Source of the DNA: Desulfobulbus sp.
GTDB taxonomy: Bacteria > Desulfobacterota > Desulfobulbia > Desulfobulbales > Desulfobulbaceae
Assembly: GCA_012729435.1 (NCBI GenBank)
Contig: JAAYDD010000064.1
Span: forward strand, 1-43,325
DNA: 43,325 nt
Direction of reading: 5' to 3'
Positions within the stretch are counted from its first letter, which is position 1. Each line of letters begins with the position of its first letter. The notes beneath the pieces are model-generated. The model saw nothing but the letters and a program-made list of their open reading frames with translations, was not told the origin of the DNA and searched no databases. A program made the position numbers and the translations under genes. Below, in pieces: positions 18,360 to 26,650 of this stretch.

Positions 18360-19735
18360 GTTTCAATCCTCCGCGGATACAACGATCGGCCGGAGGCCGA
18401 GGTCAGGTTGTAGGCACAAAAGGGAATGAGCCTGCCGTCCGGTGTCGCCACATGGATGCAGCACCCCCGAAGACGTTCGAGATCAAGGTTCCACACATCC
18501 TGGAACGCCATGGCGGAGATGGAAAAGGTATGGGTGCGGGCACGGGCAAGGAAACGATCAAAATCATCCTGCCGGGATGCATCGGCCTCGACACCGTGTT
18601 TTTCAGCCATGGAGGCCATCGGCAGGCTCCACTGCCTGGCCGTGGTGCGCACACTCTGTTCACGGCCTGCTCTGGCCGTCGGCAGGAGGCCGACACGGTT
18701 GCCGTCACAGCAGGATGAGCCGCTCCTGATCGATGTGAGGCGACCGTTCTCTTCCACAAGAAACATGCCGTGAAATGAGCACAGGGCATGTTCGCATCCA
18801 GGTGGAGCAAAATGCCGCGCATCAACCATCCCGCTGCTCTGACTCACAATACATTGGATCACCTCAGGCAGGGTGATCCGTTTACTGTCAGCCGGGCCGG
18901 AACGGGGATAGCGGCCAAAATAGCTGATCGGCTGAAAATGAACGCCACGGACTGTCGGAGCATGTGAGACACCGTACCTGATGATGGCAAAGATCTCCTC
19001 CGTATTGACGCCGGGCACCAGGGTGGCCACCAGGACGACGCCAAGACCGGCGCCAGCACAGTGACGGATGGCACGCTCTTTTATACTTCTCAAATCGCGT
19101 CCCCGCAGGCTCCGGTGTGCCCGGTCCGTGATCCCGTCGAACTGGAGAAAGACAGAGGCAAGCCCCGCCTCTTTCAAAGAGACGGCATAAGCTGGGTCAT
19201 CAGCCAGCCTGAGACCGTTGGTATTGAGCTGGATAAAGGTAAAGCCTTTGTGTACACCCAGTCGGACAATATCGGTCAGATCGTCACGCACCGTGGGCTC
19301 GCCACCGGAAAGCTGGATATTACAAACGCCTGAGGCAACAAGAATCGTCTCATACATCGCCTCAATCTGCGCCAGGGACAGGTCCTCAGCAAGATCTGCA
19401 CCCGCATCGGCAAAGCAGACGGGGCACGCAAGGTTGCAGCGGTTTGTCACCTCAATCAGTGCCGTACAGGTATGCTGCCCGTGGGCGGAACAAAGACCGC
19501 AGTCAAAGGGACAGCCCTGACGGACGGTTGTCAGCGGATTTTGCAAAACCGACGGGATTTTAGGCCGCTGCCAACTTGAAAAAGACGGTTCTCCGCGCCA
19601 GATCGGAGTCCGGAACAGACCGTGTTCCGGACATTCTTTCACAAGGTAAACCGTCTCGTCCTGCTGCTGCCGGTGTGCCGTAATACGCCTGCAGCAGACA
19701 GGGCAGAGGCTTGCGGTACGACCATGAAGATCCAT
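18350..19735 (-). CDS. Radical SAM protein of the cluster
   Basis: CPFDCGLC..., EVTNRCNLACPVCFADAG (CxxxCxxC), IQLSGGEPTVRDDL, LNTNGLRLA; additional Cys motifs SLCPVCC, CSFHG, SSCCDG, GCCIH. Confidence 0.92.
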   Translation of the reverse strand: MDLHGRTASLCPVCCRRITAHRQQQDETVYLVKECPEHGLFRTPIWRGEPSFSSWQRPKIPSVLQNPLTTVRQGCPFDCGLCSAHGQHTCTALIEVTNRCNLACPVCFADAGADLAEDLSLAQIEAMYETILVASGVCNIQLSGGEPTVRDDLTDIVRLGVHKGFTFIQLNTNGLRLADDPAYAVSLKEAGLASVFLQFDGITDRAHRSLRGRDLRSIKERAIRHCAGAGLGVVLVATLVPGVNTEEIFAIIRYGVSHAPTVRGVHFQPISYFGRYPRSGPADSKRITLPEVIQCIVSQSSGMVDARHFAPPGCEHALCSFHGMFLVEENGRLTSIRSGSSCCDGNRVGLLPTARAGREQSVRTTARQWSLPMASMAEKHGVEADASRQDDFDRFLARARTHTFSISAMAFQDVWNLDLERLRGCCIHVATPDGRLIPFCAYNLTSASGRSLYPRRIETCG

Positions 19736-19741
19736 GGGGGC

Positions 19742-20197
19742 TTAAAAAGAACCTTCTGCCTGTTCTTTGGGCAGACTGGGATCGATGTTGTTTTCAACAA
19801 GGAGTTGAATGAGCGTTTCTCTCGCACGGAGCATGATGTTACCGCACACCTGAGGCTGAATACCACCGTTGTGAGCGACAATATCCTCACAACGTATACC
19901 GCCCCAGGTCGTCGATGTTCCCTTGAACCACTCCATAAACTGAGAGACAAGAACCGGATAACAGGGGAGCATCTCTTCCGTTGCGCTTCCCTTTGCGGCG
20001 TAGAGCGCCAGGACACAGACCGCACCGCTTGCCACACCGCACAGGCCGCCCTCACCGGCTCCTTCGCACAGGCCCGCCATGGAGCGCACGAGGGGAATAT
20101 TTTCCTCTCCCATGTCATCCAGAGCCAGCCGGATCATGATCTGACTGCAGCACAGACCTTCCGCCGCCAGTTGCATGATGCGCAAATCATCTTCCAT
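19742..20197 (-). CDS. C_GCAxxG_C_C family (redox-type Cys-rich) protein
   Basis: 151 aa; AAEGLCCSQIMIRL, GLCEGAGEGGLCGVASGAVCVL, CEDIVAH, QVCGNIML. Confidence 0.85.
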   Translation of the reverse strand: MEDDLRIMQLAAEGLCCSQIMIRLALDDMGEENIPLVRSMAGLCEGAGEGGLCGVASGAVCVLALYAAKGSATEEMLPCYPVLVSQFMEWFKGTSTTWGGIRCEDIVAHNGGIQPQVCGNIMLRARETLIQLLVENNIDPSLPKEQAEGSF

Positions 20198-20203
20198 ACC
20201 TGC

Positions 20204-20944
20204 TCACCTCTTCCGGGCAATAAGGGCATAATACCCGAGCTTTTTCCCTGTCTGCCGGCACCCGAAAGCACATTGCCCGGGTGACAGCCCCAGAACCACA
20301 TTCCAAAATCCGGCAAGACTGCCGTAATCAAAAATAATCTGACCGGCCAGCTGCTTCAGTGCATCGGTGCATTCCCAGAAATGGAGCATCTCAAACCCCG
20401 ATGCATCAAGAGTCTGCGTCACCGCTGCCAGATCCGCCGTATCGTCGACACAGCTCCCGGTCCGGACGAAAGTTGCGGTCGACTCTTTTCCAAACGAATA
20501 AACGTCACTCAGCAGAACCATACCGCCGGTTCGAAGCACCCGATGCATTTCACGCACGGTTTGGCGGATATCTCCGGTGAGTGAAAGCACACATTCACAG
20601 ACCAGAGCGGCAAAAAAACCGTCGATGCACGGCAGGGCGTTTGCCGTCGCCCGGAGAAGATTTGCCTCCGGCACTCTCCGGGCGGCCTGATCAAGCAAAA
20701 GTGAAGATGGATCCATGCCGATCGTGACAAAATTATAGGCCCGGGTCATCAGCTCCAGGGAAAACCCGGATCCGCACCCCAGATCGAGGACAGGGTCACC
20801 AGGAAGCAGACCACTGTGGTCGAGCAGTTTTCGGGTCAGCTCAAGCCCGCCAGGGCGCAATGGACCACCGGTTACCGTCGCAAGCTCTTCCCGTTCATAA
20901 AGGGGCTGCACCATCCTCTCTTCATAACCACCGGGTGCGGTCAT
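20204..20944 (-). CDS. Class I SAM-dependent methyltransferase of the cluster
   Basis: PGDPVLDLGCGSGFSLELMTRAYNFVTIGMDPSSLLLDQA, VCECVLSLTGDIRQTVREMHRVLRTGGMVLLSDVY. Confidence 0.9.
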   Translation of the reverse strand: MTAPGGYEERMVQPLYEREELATVTGGPLRPGGLELTRKLLDHSGLLPGDPVLDLGCGSGFSLELMTRAYNFVTIGMDPSSLLLDQAARRVPEANLLRATANALPCIDGFFAALVCECVLSLTGDIRQTVREMHRVLRTGGMVLLSDVYSFGKESTATFVRTGSCVDDTADLAAVTQTLDASGFEMLHFWECTDALKQLAGQIIFDYGSLAGFWNVVLGLSPGQCAFGCRQTGKKLGYYALIARKR

Positions 20945-20947
20945 GGT

Positions 20948-21157
20948 TCACTTGTCTTCCAGAAGCTGTTCAACCTCCAGCATTTTACCCGTGGCAAGGT
21001 TTTCCGGCACGAGGATGAAATCACAGGCCGGGCAGACCATCAGCTCTACGTTGAACACTGAATTCAGATAGGTGACCCTGACTTTGGCCGGCTGCAACGG
21101 TTGATCGCAGGCGGCACAACGCCACTCGGTCGCCTCGGCAAAGGAAAATGTACTCAT
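20948..21157 (-). CDS. Small double-CxxC (rubredoxin/zinc-ribbon-like) protein (DVU_1557-type redox protein)
   Basis: 69 aa; WRCAACDQPLQPAKVRVTYLNSVFNVELMVCPACDFILVPENLATGKMLEVEQLLEDK; start overlaps end of downstream-numbered gene by ATGA. Confidence 0.8.
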   Translation of the reverse strand: MSTFSFAEATEWRCAACDQPLQPAKVRVTYLNSVFNVELMVCPACDFILVPENLATGKMLEVEQLLEDK

Positions 21158-23460
21158 GAGTCGGCCTCCGGTAACTGCATGCGATGGCTGTATCCGCTGT
21201 GAAGGATGAATCCGTCGTCAGCAGGCTCATATTCGGCCCAATAGGTGACAACAGCCGGCTTGAACGAAGCCAATCGCCGTCCGTTGGCCGGGTTGTGCAG
21301 ATACCGCCCCGTTGTCTCGGCTTGATGGATAACCTTTTGCATGTCCTCCACCAGAATAAGCCGTTCTTCGAGCAGAACCCGAATCTCATCATCCATTTCC
21401 AGACGGATTGCCCGATGAGGAGCCGATGATTCGGCCGGATCCTGCCATAAAGTGCTCTGAAGACGGGCTTTCAGCCGGGCACGCTGCTCATGCCGACCGG
21501 ACAGTCCTACTCTTGCGCGGGTGAGAGGATCCTTCTTTGGATCTGCAAACAGACAATCCAGAAGATGGGCCATATGCGTCTTACTGCCGACCATGTTTTC
21601 CCGGCACATGGCGCAATAGGCAAGTCCTTCATCTGTTGTGCTCCGGCCTGCCTTCAGATCGGCCGCTTTGCCGCCAAGCGGTCGGTTGGCGAACTGCATC
21701 AGTCCACCATATCCGCAACAGTCCGCCAATTCGGCACCGATTGTTGTTTCAGTGACAGGCAATCCGATCTTGGCACATATGCTCCGCACGCTTGCCCGTA
21801 CCCCTTCCTGATACCGTGCAGTACAGGGATCATGTATTGTCAGCGGTGTTTTCGGAATATCAAAGCGTATCTCCGGCAGAGGGAGGGCATCAAGCACCTG
21901 CCAGAGAGACATTACCTCAAGATCAGGGGCATGCTTGCCGAAGATCGCCAAACAGGAGGAACAGGCGACAATCAGGGTAGGTTTGCCCATCTGTCCGACC
22001 AGGGTTTTAAGATCTGATAGGACATCTGAAAAAAGCTCCGATTGCCCGGCCCAGTCTGCAGGTGCGCCGCAACAGCTGAGAAAGAGTCCGATCCCTCCTT
22101 CAAGGTGCTGTGTTAAATAGGTATAGGATCGTTCGACTGTATCCGGGTAGGTTCCGGCCAACTGGCAGCCTGGAAAAAAAAGATACCTGCTTGCGGTGGT
22201 ACCCGGCTGATGACGGATCAACGCACAGTCCTCACCAAGGGTATACTCCATCTCGCCCAGAGCAAAGGCATGAGCCGAGGGCGGCATATGCCCGGTGGCC
22301 ACCATCTCCTGACGGGTGGCATGACAGACTTCTGCAACCGGAAAATCATTAGGGCAGATAACAGTACATTGCCAGCACAGACTGCATGAATTGATCATCC
22401 GGTTGGCACTGCGGGTGCCCTGAACAATCGCCTGATTATTGTAGATCTTGCGCACCAGAGTTTTAGGATACTCTTGAAACTCCTGAAGATAGGCACATTT
22501 TTTCACACATTCCAGACACTCGCAGTAGATGCAGCGAGCCGCCTCCGCCCTGGCCTCCTCAGCCGTATAACCATCGATGGGGCTTGCCGCCGTGATTTCA
22601 GAGGCACGAGGAATGCCCTCCGTGACTGTATACATCCGGGTCGGACAGGCCCCTTCTTTTTCACGCTGTGCCGTTAACGACACCCCCTGGAGGTAACGCT
22701 CCATCGAAAGGGCAGCCCTGCGTCCGTTTTCCGCCTGATGCATGACTGAGAAGGGTTTATCTCCCTCAACACCGCCGCCGCCGAAACAGCCTTTTTGTTC
22801 CAGAGCAAGTGTAACCGGATCAGTGGTACCGGAGGAAAACGGCAGAAGATCTCTATCGAAATCATCCCAATCGAAATAGATGACATCGTATTTTTCGAGA
22901 AAAGAGTCGACTGTCTCCCTGTCCAGGGATGCGCCCTTGACGATGTCCGCACCGTACCCCTTGAGGGTGGCCTCCGCCTGATCAAAGACCTCGGGAGGAA
23001 GAAGCGCACCAGCCCGGTCCGGCAGTGAACCGCCAAGACGGGCGCGCGCAGTGATCAAAGTGGCCGGCCGGCCCTTGCGGCTCAGATCAAGCGCTGCCGT
23101 CATACCGGAAAATCCGGCTCCCAGTACTGCCACGGCACCGCCCTTGATCGGGAGCTTAGGCGGCTTGAGTACGGTACCTGTAACGCTGACACAATATCGT
23201 TCCAGCGGACCGATGGCGAGCGGATCACCGATTTCGGCACGTTTGCAGAAAGGACGGCAGGGCTGGTCGCAGATTCGCCCGAGGATCTCCGGAAAAGGCA
23301 TGGTCCGATCGAGAATTTTCCTGGCCTCGCGCAGTTCATCCTTGGCCAGACATGCCATCAATCCGCGGGCATCGACGTGGATAGGGCAGGCCGCGGTGCA
23401 GAACGGCATCTCTTCCTGAATACAAAGAGCCTCAAGAGCTCTGAGTTGCGATTGATCCAT
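21154..23460 (-). CDS. Large Fe-S flavoprotein: GltD-like N-terminal NAD(P)-binding oxidoreductase fused to heterodisulfide reductase/GlpC-like CCG-domain segment
   Basis: CTAACPIHVDARGLMACLA, ICDQPCRPFCKRAEIGDPLAIGPLERY, VAVLGAGFSGMTAALDLSRKG, CIYCECLECVKKC, CSLCWQCTVICPNDFPVAEVC, FFPGCQLAGTYP, FLSCCGAPADW, DCCGYGGLMQFA. Confidence 0.88.
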   Translation of the reverse strand: MDQSQLRALEALCIQEEMPFCTAACPIHVDARGLMACLAKDELREARKILDRTMPFPEILGRICDQPCRPFCKRAEIGDPLAIGPLERYCVSVTGTVLKPPKLPIKGGAVAVLGAGFSGMTAALDLSRKGRPATLITARARLGGSLPDRAGALLPPEVFDQAEATLKGYGADIVKGASLDRETVDSFLEKYDVIYFDWDDFDRDLLPFSSGTTDPVTLALEQKGCFGGGGVEGDKPFSVMHQAENGRRAALSMERYLQGVSLTAQREKEGACPTRMYTVTEGIPRASEITAASPIDGYTAEEARAEAARCIYCECLECVKKCAYLQEFQEYPKTLVRKIYNNQAIVQGTRSANRMINSCSLCWQCTVICPNDFPVAEVCHATRQEMVATGHMPPSAHAFALGEMEYTLGEDCALIRHQPGTTASRYLFFPGCQLAGTYPDTVERSYTYLTQHLEGGIGLFLSCCGAPADWAGQSELFSDVLSDLKTLVGQMGKPTLIVACSSCLAIFGKHAPDLEVMSLWQVLDALPLPEIRFDIPKTPLTIHDPCTARYQEGVRASVRSICAKIGLPVTETTIGAELADCCGYGGLMQFANRPLGGKAADLKAGRSTTDEGLAYCAMCRENMVGSKTHMAHLLDCLFADPKKDPLTRARVGLSGRHEQRARLKARLQSTLWQDPAESSAPHRAIRLEMDDEIRVLLEERLILVEDMQKVIHQAETTGRYLHNPANGRRLASFKPAVVTYWAEYEPADDGFILHSGYSHRMQLPEADS

Positions 23461-23597
23461 GGTGAAAAGGCCTTTTGATAAAAACCTGTCCCCTTTTATC
23501 TCCAGAATTTTGGAATCAGGCTTATCACCGTCAGGACACCGAAGCCCACTCCTCTCTTCTGAAGAAACTATGAGACCGGCAAAAAGATGTGCGGGTA

Positions 23598-23624
23598 TCG
23601 GGGCGGCAGGATTCGCCGCCCCGA
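23598..23624 (-). terminator. Strong GC-rich hairpin 3' of the aldehyde oxidoreductase gene (no clear U-tract)
   Basis: TCGGGGCGGC-AGGATTC-GCCGCCCCGA perfect 10-bp stem (plus-strand sequence). Confidence 0.5.
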
Positions 23625-23646
23625 CAGGATGTTAATGCGGGACCAC

Positions 23647-26364
23647 CTATTTCGGCATAGCAGCCAGTACCTTCTCCGGAAGAGCGGGAAGGTGTCGGAT
23701 ACGGGCTCCGCAGGCGTTGTAAATAGCGTTAATAACCGCAGCATGCGGACAGGTCAGCGGCAACTCGCCGGTACCCGATGCACCAAATGGACCATCCGGT
23801 CGCGGTGTCTCCACGTAGATGATCTCCATGTCATCGGGAATCTGCTTGATGTAAGGAAAGCCGGCTCCGGCCAGCGTCGAGTGTTTCTTGATATCCTCGA
23901 AATCCTCGGTCAGAGCAAGACCGATTCCCTGGGCCAGGCCTCCATAGATCTGACCGTCCACCACCAGCTTGTTGGCGATTGTACCGGCATCGGCAACACA
24001 GGTCATCCTCTCCACAGTGGTCTTGCCAGTGGCCACCTCTACAGCAACTTCAGCCATGAACAGACCGTACATATAGCAGCTGAAGGGATTTCCCTGGCCG
24101 TTCTCATCACAGTTGGTACCAGGAGATGTCCACTTGCCGACAACTTTGGTCGGGATGTTTTCGGCTACCATCTCGTCGTAGCTGCGGAAAGTGCCGTCCG
24201 CCTTCTTCATAGCGCCGAGCAACTCCTCACAGGCGACCCTCGTCGCCTGTCCGGTCATGACCTGGCTTCGGCTTCCGCCGGCCGGCCCTGAGTTAGGACA
24301 GACTTCGGTATCGTTCATCACAAGCCTGATCTTTTCCGGTCCGATGCCCAGTGGCCGCAGGGCTTCATGGGCCGTGGCCAGGGTTCCCATATCAGCACCC
24401 TGTCCATGATCTTCCCAGGTGTTGAAGATAGTGATGGTTCCGTCGGCGTTCAACTCTGCGTAGGCCTCAGAGGTATCAGGGCCGTCAAGTCCCGCGCCAT
24501 ACACGCCAAGGGAGATACCGACACCGTGCTTTACCTCTGCAGTCGACTGGGCGGCGGTTCGCTTCTTGGCCTCCTCGTATTTGGGGCGCAGTTTATCGAG
24601 CATCTCCGGCAGGGAGTAGACTTCCGGATCCTGCCCTGTCGGAGTTGTTGCGCCTTTACGATAGCAGTTCTTGTACCGCAACTCCAAAGGATCCATATTC
24701 AGCTTTTCGGCCAGCTCATCCATCAGGACCTCAGAGGCGAACTCCGACTGCGGTGCACCATAACCGCGGAAGGCAGATCCCCAGGCGTGGTTTGTGCACA
24801 CCGTTCGCCCCTCACCACGGATATTTTTTATATCATATCCGGCACCGATAAACTGAGCTCCGCGCAGGGTGAGCAGATCACCAAACTCGGAATACGGCCC
24901 ATGATCCACAGTCCAGTCCGTCTCCATGCCCAAAAGCGTGCCGTCCTTGCTTGCGGCCATACGAACGTTCATAAAGAACGGCGAACGCTTGCCGGTGTAG
25001 GTCTGCTGCTGGAAGTAGTTATAGCACAGATAGACCGGTCGTCCGGTGGCCATGGCTGCGGCACCTACCAGGGCTTCCATGGTGGGACTGAATTTGTAAC
25101 CGAAGGTACCGCCGGTGTTGTTCTGAACCAGGATAAGATTCTCCGGTTCAACTCCAAGGCCGGGCGCGATCATATAGAGGTGCAGGTGCAGACCGATGGA
25201 TTTGGAGTGAATAACGAGTTTTCCCTCGTCGTTGTGATAGGCAAAACCGACATCCGGTTCAATGGGCATATGGGGCTGACGTCCCACATAATAATCGCCT
25301 TCAGCAACCACGTCTGCCTTGTCAAAAATAGGCTTGGTTTCCTCACCTTTGACGATCTTCTGTATAAAGTACACATTGGGAGTACCGGGATGGATCTCTA
25401 TGGCATCGGGCTCCATGGCTGCAGGAGCACTCATGTAGGCCGGCAGTTCTTCGAGTTCCACCTTTACCTTCTTGGCTGCAGCCTTGGCATTCTTCTCGGT
25501 ATCGGCACAGACTATGGCAATGGCATCACCATACTGAAACACCTTGGTATCGCAAAGAATAGGACGGTCCCATCCGTCGCCCTTATTGGTCGGGAAGGTG
25601 ATGAGCCCGGTAATCCGGTTTTTCCCCTTGATATCCTTTGCCGTCACCACCTTGAAAACTCCGGGCATCTTCTCAGCTTCACTCGTATCCACTGAAAGGA
25701 TATTGGCATGAGAGACCTCTGCCTGAACAAGGGCGAGCTGCAGCGTCCCCTCCGGCAGGCGGAGAGCGGCGTCAGCACCAAAATCCCAGGTTCCGGTGAC
25801 CTTGGCTACTGCACTCGGTCTGGGCATGGTTCCGCCGAAAACCTTACCATCAGCCGGCAGTTTGTATGCCAGTTCCTGCATGGTCATCTTGCCTTGCAGC
25901 ACTTTGGCAGCGTCCCGTACTGAATCGACCAGCTGCTTGTAGCCGGTGCAGCGGCAGGCATTGCGATATCTTTGAAACCAGTCGCGGATGTCTTCTCTGG
26001 ATGGATCACTGTTCTGATCCAGCAGAGCCTTGCCGGAAACAATGAAGCCAGGTGTGCAAAAGCCGCACTGAGCGCCACCGTGCACCATCCACGCAAGTTG
26101 CAGGGCATGCAGATCCGAAGGAGTACCAACACCCTCTATGGTGGTGATCGCCGCTCCCTCCGGAACACGGCTCATCCTGGTGACACAGGACCGGATCAGT
26201 TTGCCGTCCATGATGACGTTACAGGCACCGCACTGTCCCTGACCACAGCCGACTTTTGTTCCGGTAAGGTGCAGACTCTTTCTGATCACATCTGACAACA
26301 GATCAGACTCTTCTGCAAACACCGTCCGTTCGATACCGTTAACAAGCAATTTCCGTTTAATCAT
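23647..26364 (-). CDS. Molybdopterin-dependent aldehyde oxidoreductase (xanthine oxidase family, single-chain [2Fe-2S] Mop type)
   Basis: CGQGQCGACNVIMDGKLIRSC, CGFCTPGFIVSGKALL, CRCTGYKQLVDSV, NNTGGTFGYKFSPTMEAL, AFRGYGAPQSEFASE, GASGTGELPLTCPHAAVINAIYNACGARIRHLPALPEKVL; ATG 26364 preceded by GAGGAGG (ORF track start 26409). Confidence 0.95.
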   Translation of the reverse strand: MIKRKLLVNGIERTVFAEESDLLSDVIRKSLHLTGTKVGCGQGQCGACNVIMDGKLIRSCVTRMSRVPEGAAITTIEGVGTPSDLHALQLAWMVHGGAQCGFCTPGFIVSGKALLDQNSDPSREDIRDWFQRYRNACRCTGYKQLVDSVRDAAKVLQGKMTMQELAYKLPADGKVFGGTMPRPSAVAKVTGTWDFGADAALRLPEGTLQLALVQAEVSHANILSVDTSEAEKMPGVFKVVTAKDIKGKNRITGLITFPTNKGDGWDRPILCDTKVFQYGDAIAIVCADTEKNAKAAAKKVKVELEELPAYMSAPAAMEPDAIEIHPGTPNVYFIQKIVKGEETKPIFDKADVVAEGDYYVGRQPHMPIEPDVGFAYHNDEGKLVIHSKSIGLHLHLYMIAPGLGVEPENLILVQNNTGGTFGYKFSPTMEALVGAAAMATGRPVYLCYNYFQQQTYTGKRSPFFMNVRMAASKDGTLLGMETDWTVDHGPYSEFGDLLTLRGAQFIGAGYDIKNIRGEGRTVCTNHAWGSAFRGYGAPQSEFASEVLMDELAEKLNMDPLELRYKNCYRKGATTPTGQDPEVYSLPEMLDKLRPKYEEAKKRTAAQSTAEVKHGVGISLGVYGAGLDGPDTSEAYAELNADGTITIFNTWEDHGQGADMGTLATAHEALRPLGIGPEKIRLVMNDTEVCPNSGPAGGSRSQVMTGQATRVACEELLGAMKKADGTFRSYDEMVAENIPTKVVGKWTSPGTNCDENGQGNPFSCYMYGLFMAEVAVEVATGKTTVERMTCVADAGTIANKLVVDGQIYGGLAQGIGLALTEDFEDIKKHSTLAGAGFPYIKQIPDDMEIIYVETPRPDGPFGASGTGELPLTCPHAAVINAIYNACGARIRHLPALPEKVLAAMPK

Positions 26365-26520
26365 ACGCTCCTCCTCGGCGCAAGTGGTCTCGATGACTCT
26401 CTCGTACAATGAAAATAATAACTATATTTTATAACCTACCTCGGTAAAAAAACCAACTGTCCTGACAGCAGTCGGGCACCTGGCTCCGCACAATCGTTTC
26501 TCCACCGTGTAAAATAACCA

Positions 26521-26544
26521 CGGGGCGGAAAACATTCCGCCCCG
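26521..26544 (-). terminator. GC-rich hairpin between Fe-ADH and aldehyde oxidoreductase genes
   Basis: CGGGGCGGAA-AACA-TTCCGCCCCG perfect 10-bp stem. Confidence 0.5.
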
Positions 26545-26650
26545 TTCCACCCTTCCGGATCTCTGTTCAGCTCCTCATCGTGCCTGCGACACGGTCAGGA
26601 GGATGTCCACAGCCTACGCTCTTGAAAAGAGAATGCGACGGAAGATCCTC

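Noticed and set aside
24367-25695. 442-aa plus-strand ORF
   Set aside because: Lies antisense inside the aldehyde oxidoreductase gene, whose family motifs are unambiguous; typical shadow ORF in GC-rich coding DNA
26365-26650. Second sigma54 promoter directly upstream of the aldehyde oxidoreductase
   Set aside because: No GG-N10-GC element with good flanks found; co-transcription from the Fe-ADH promoter is more likely
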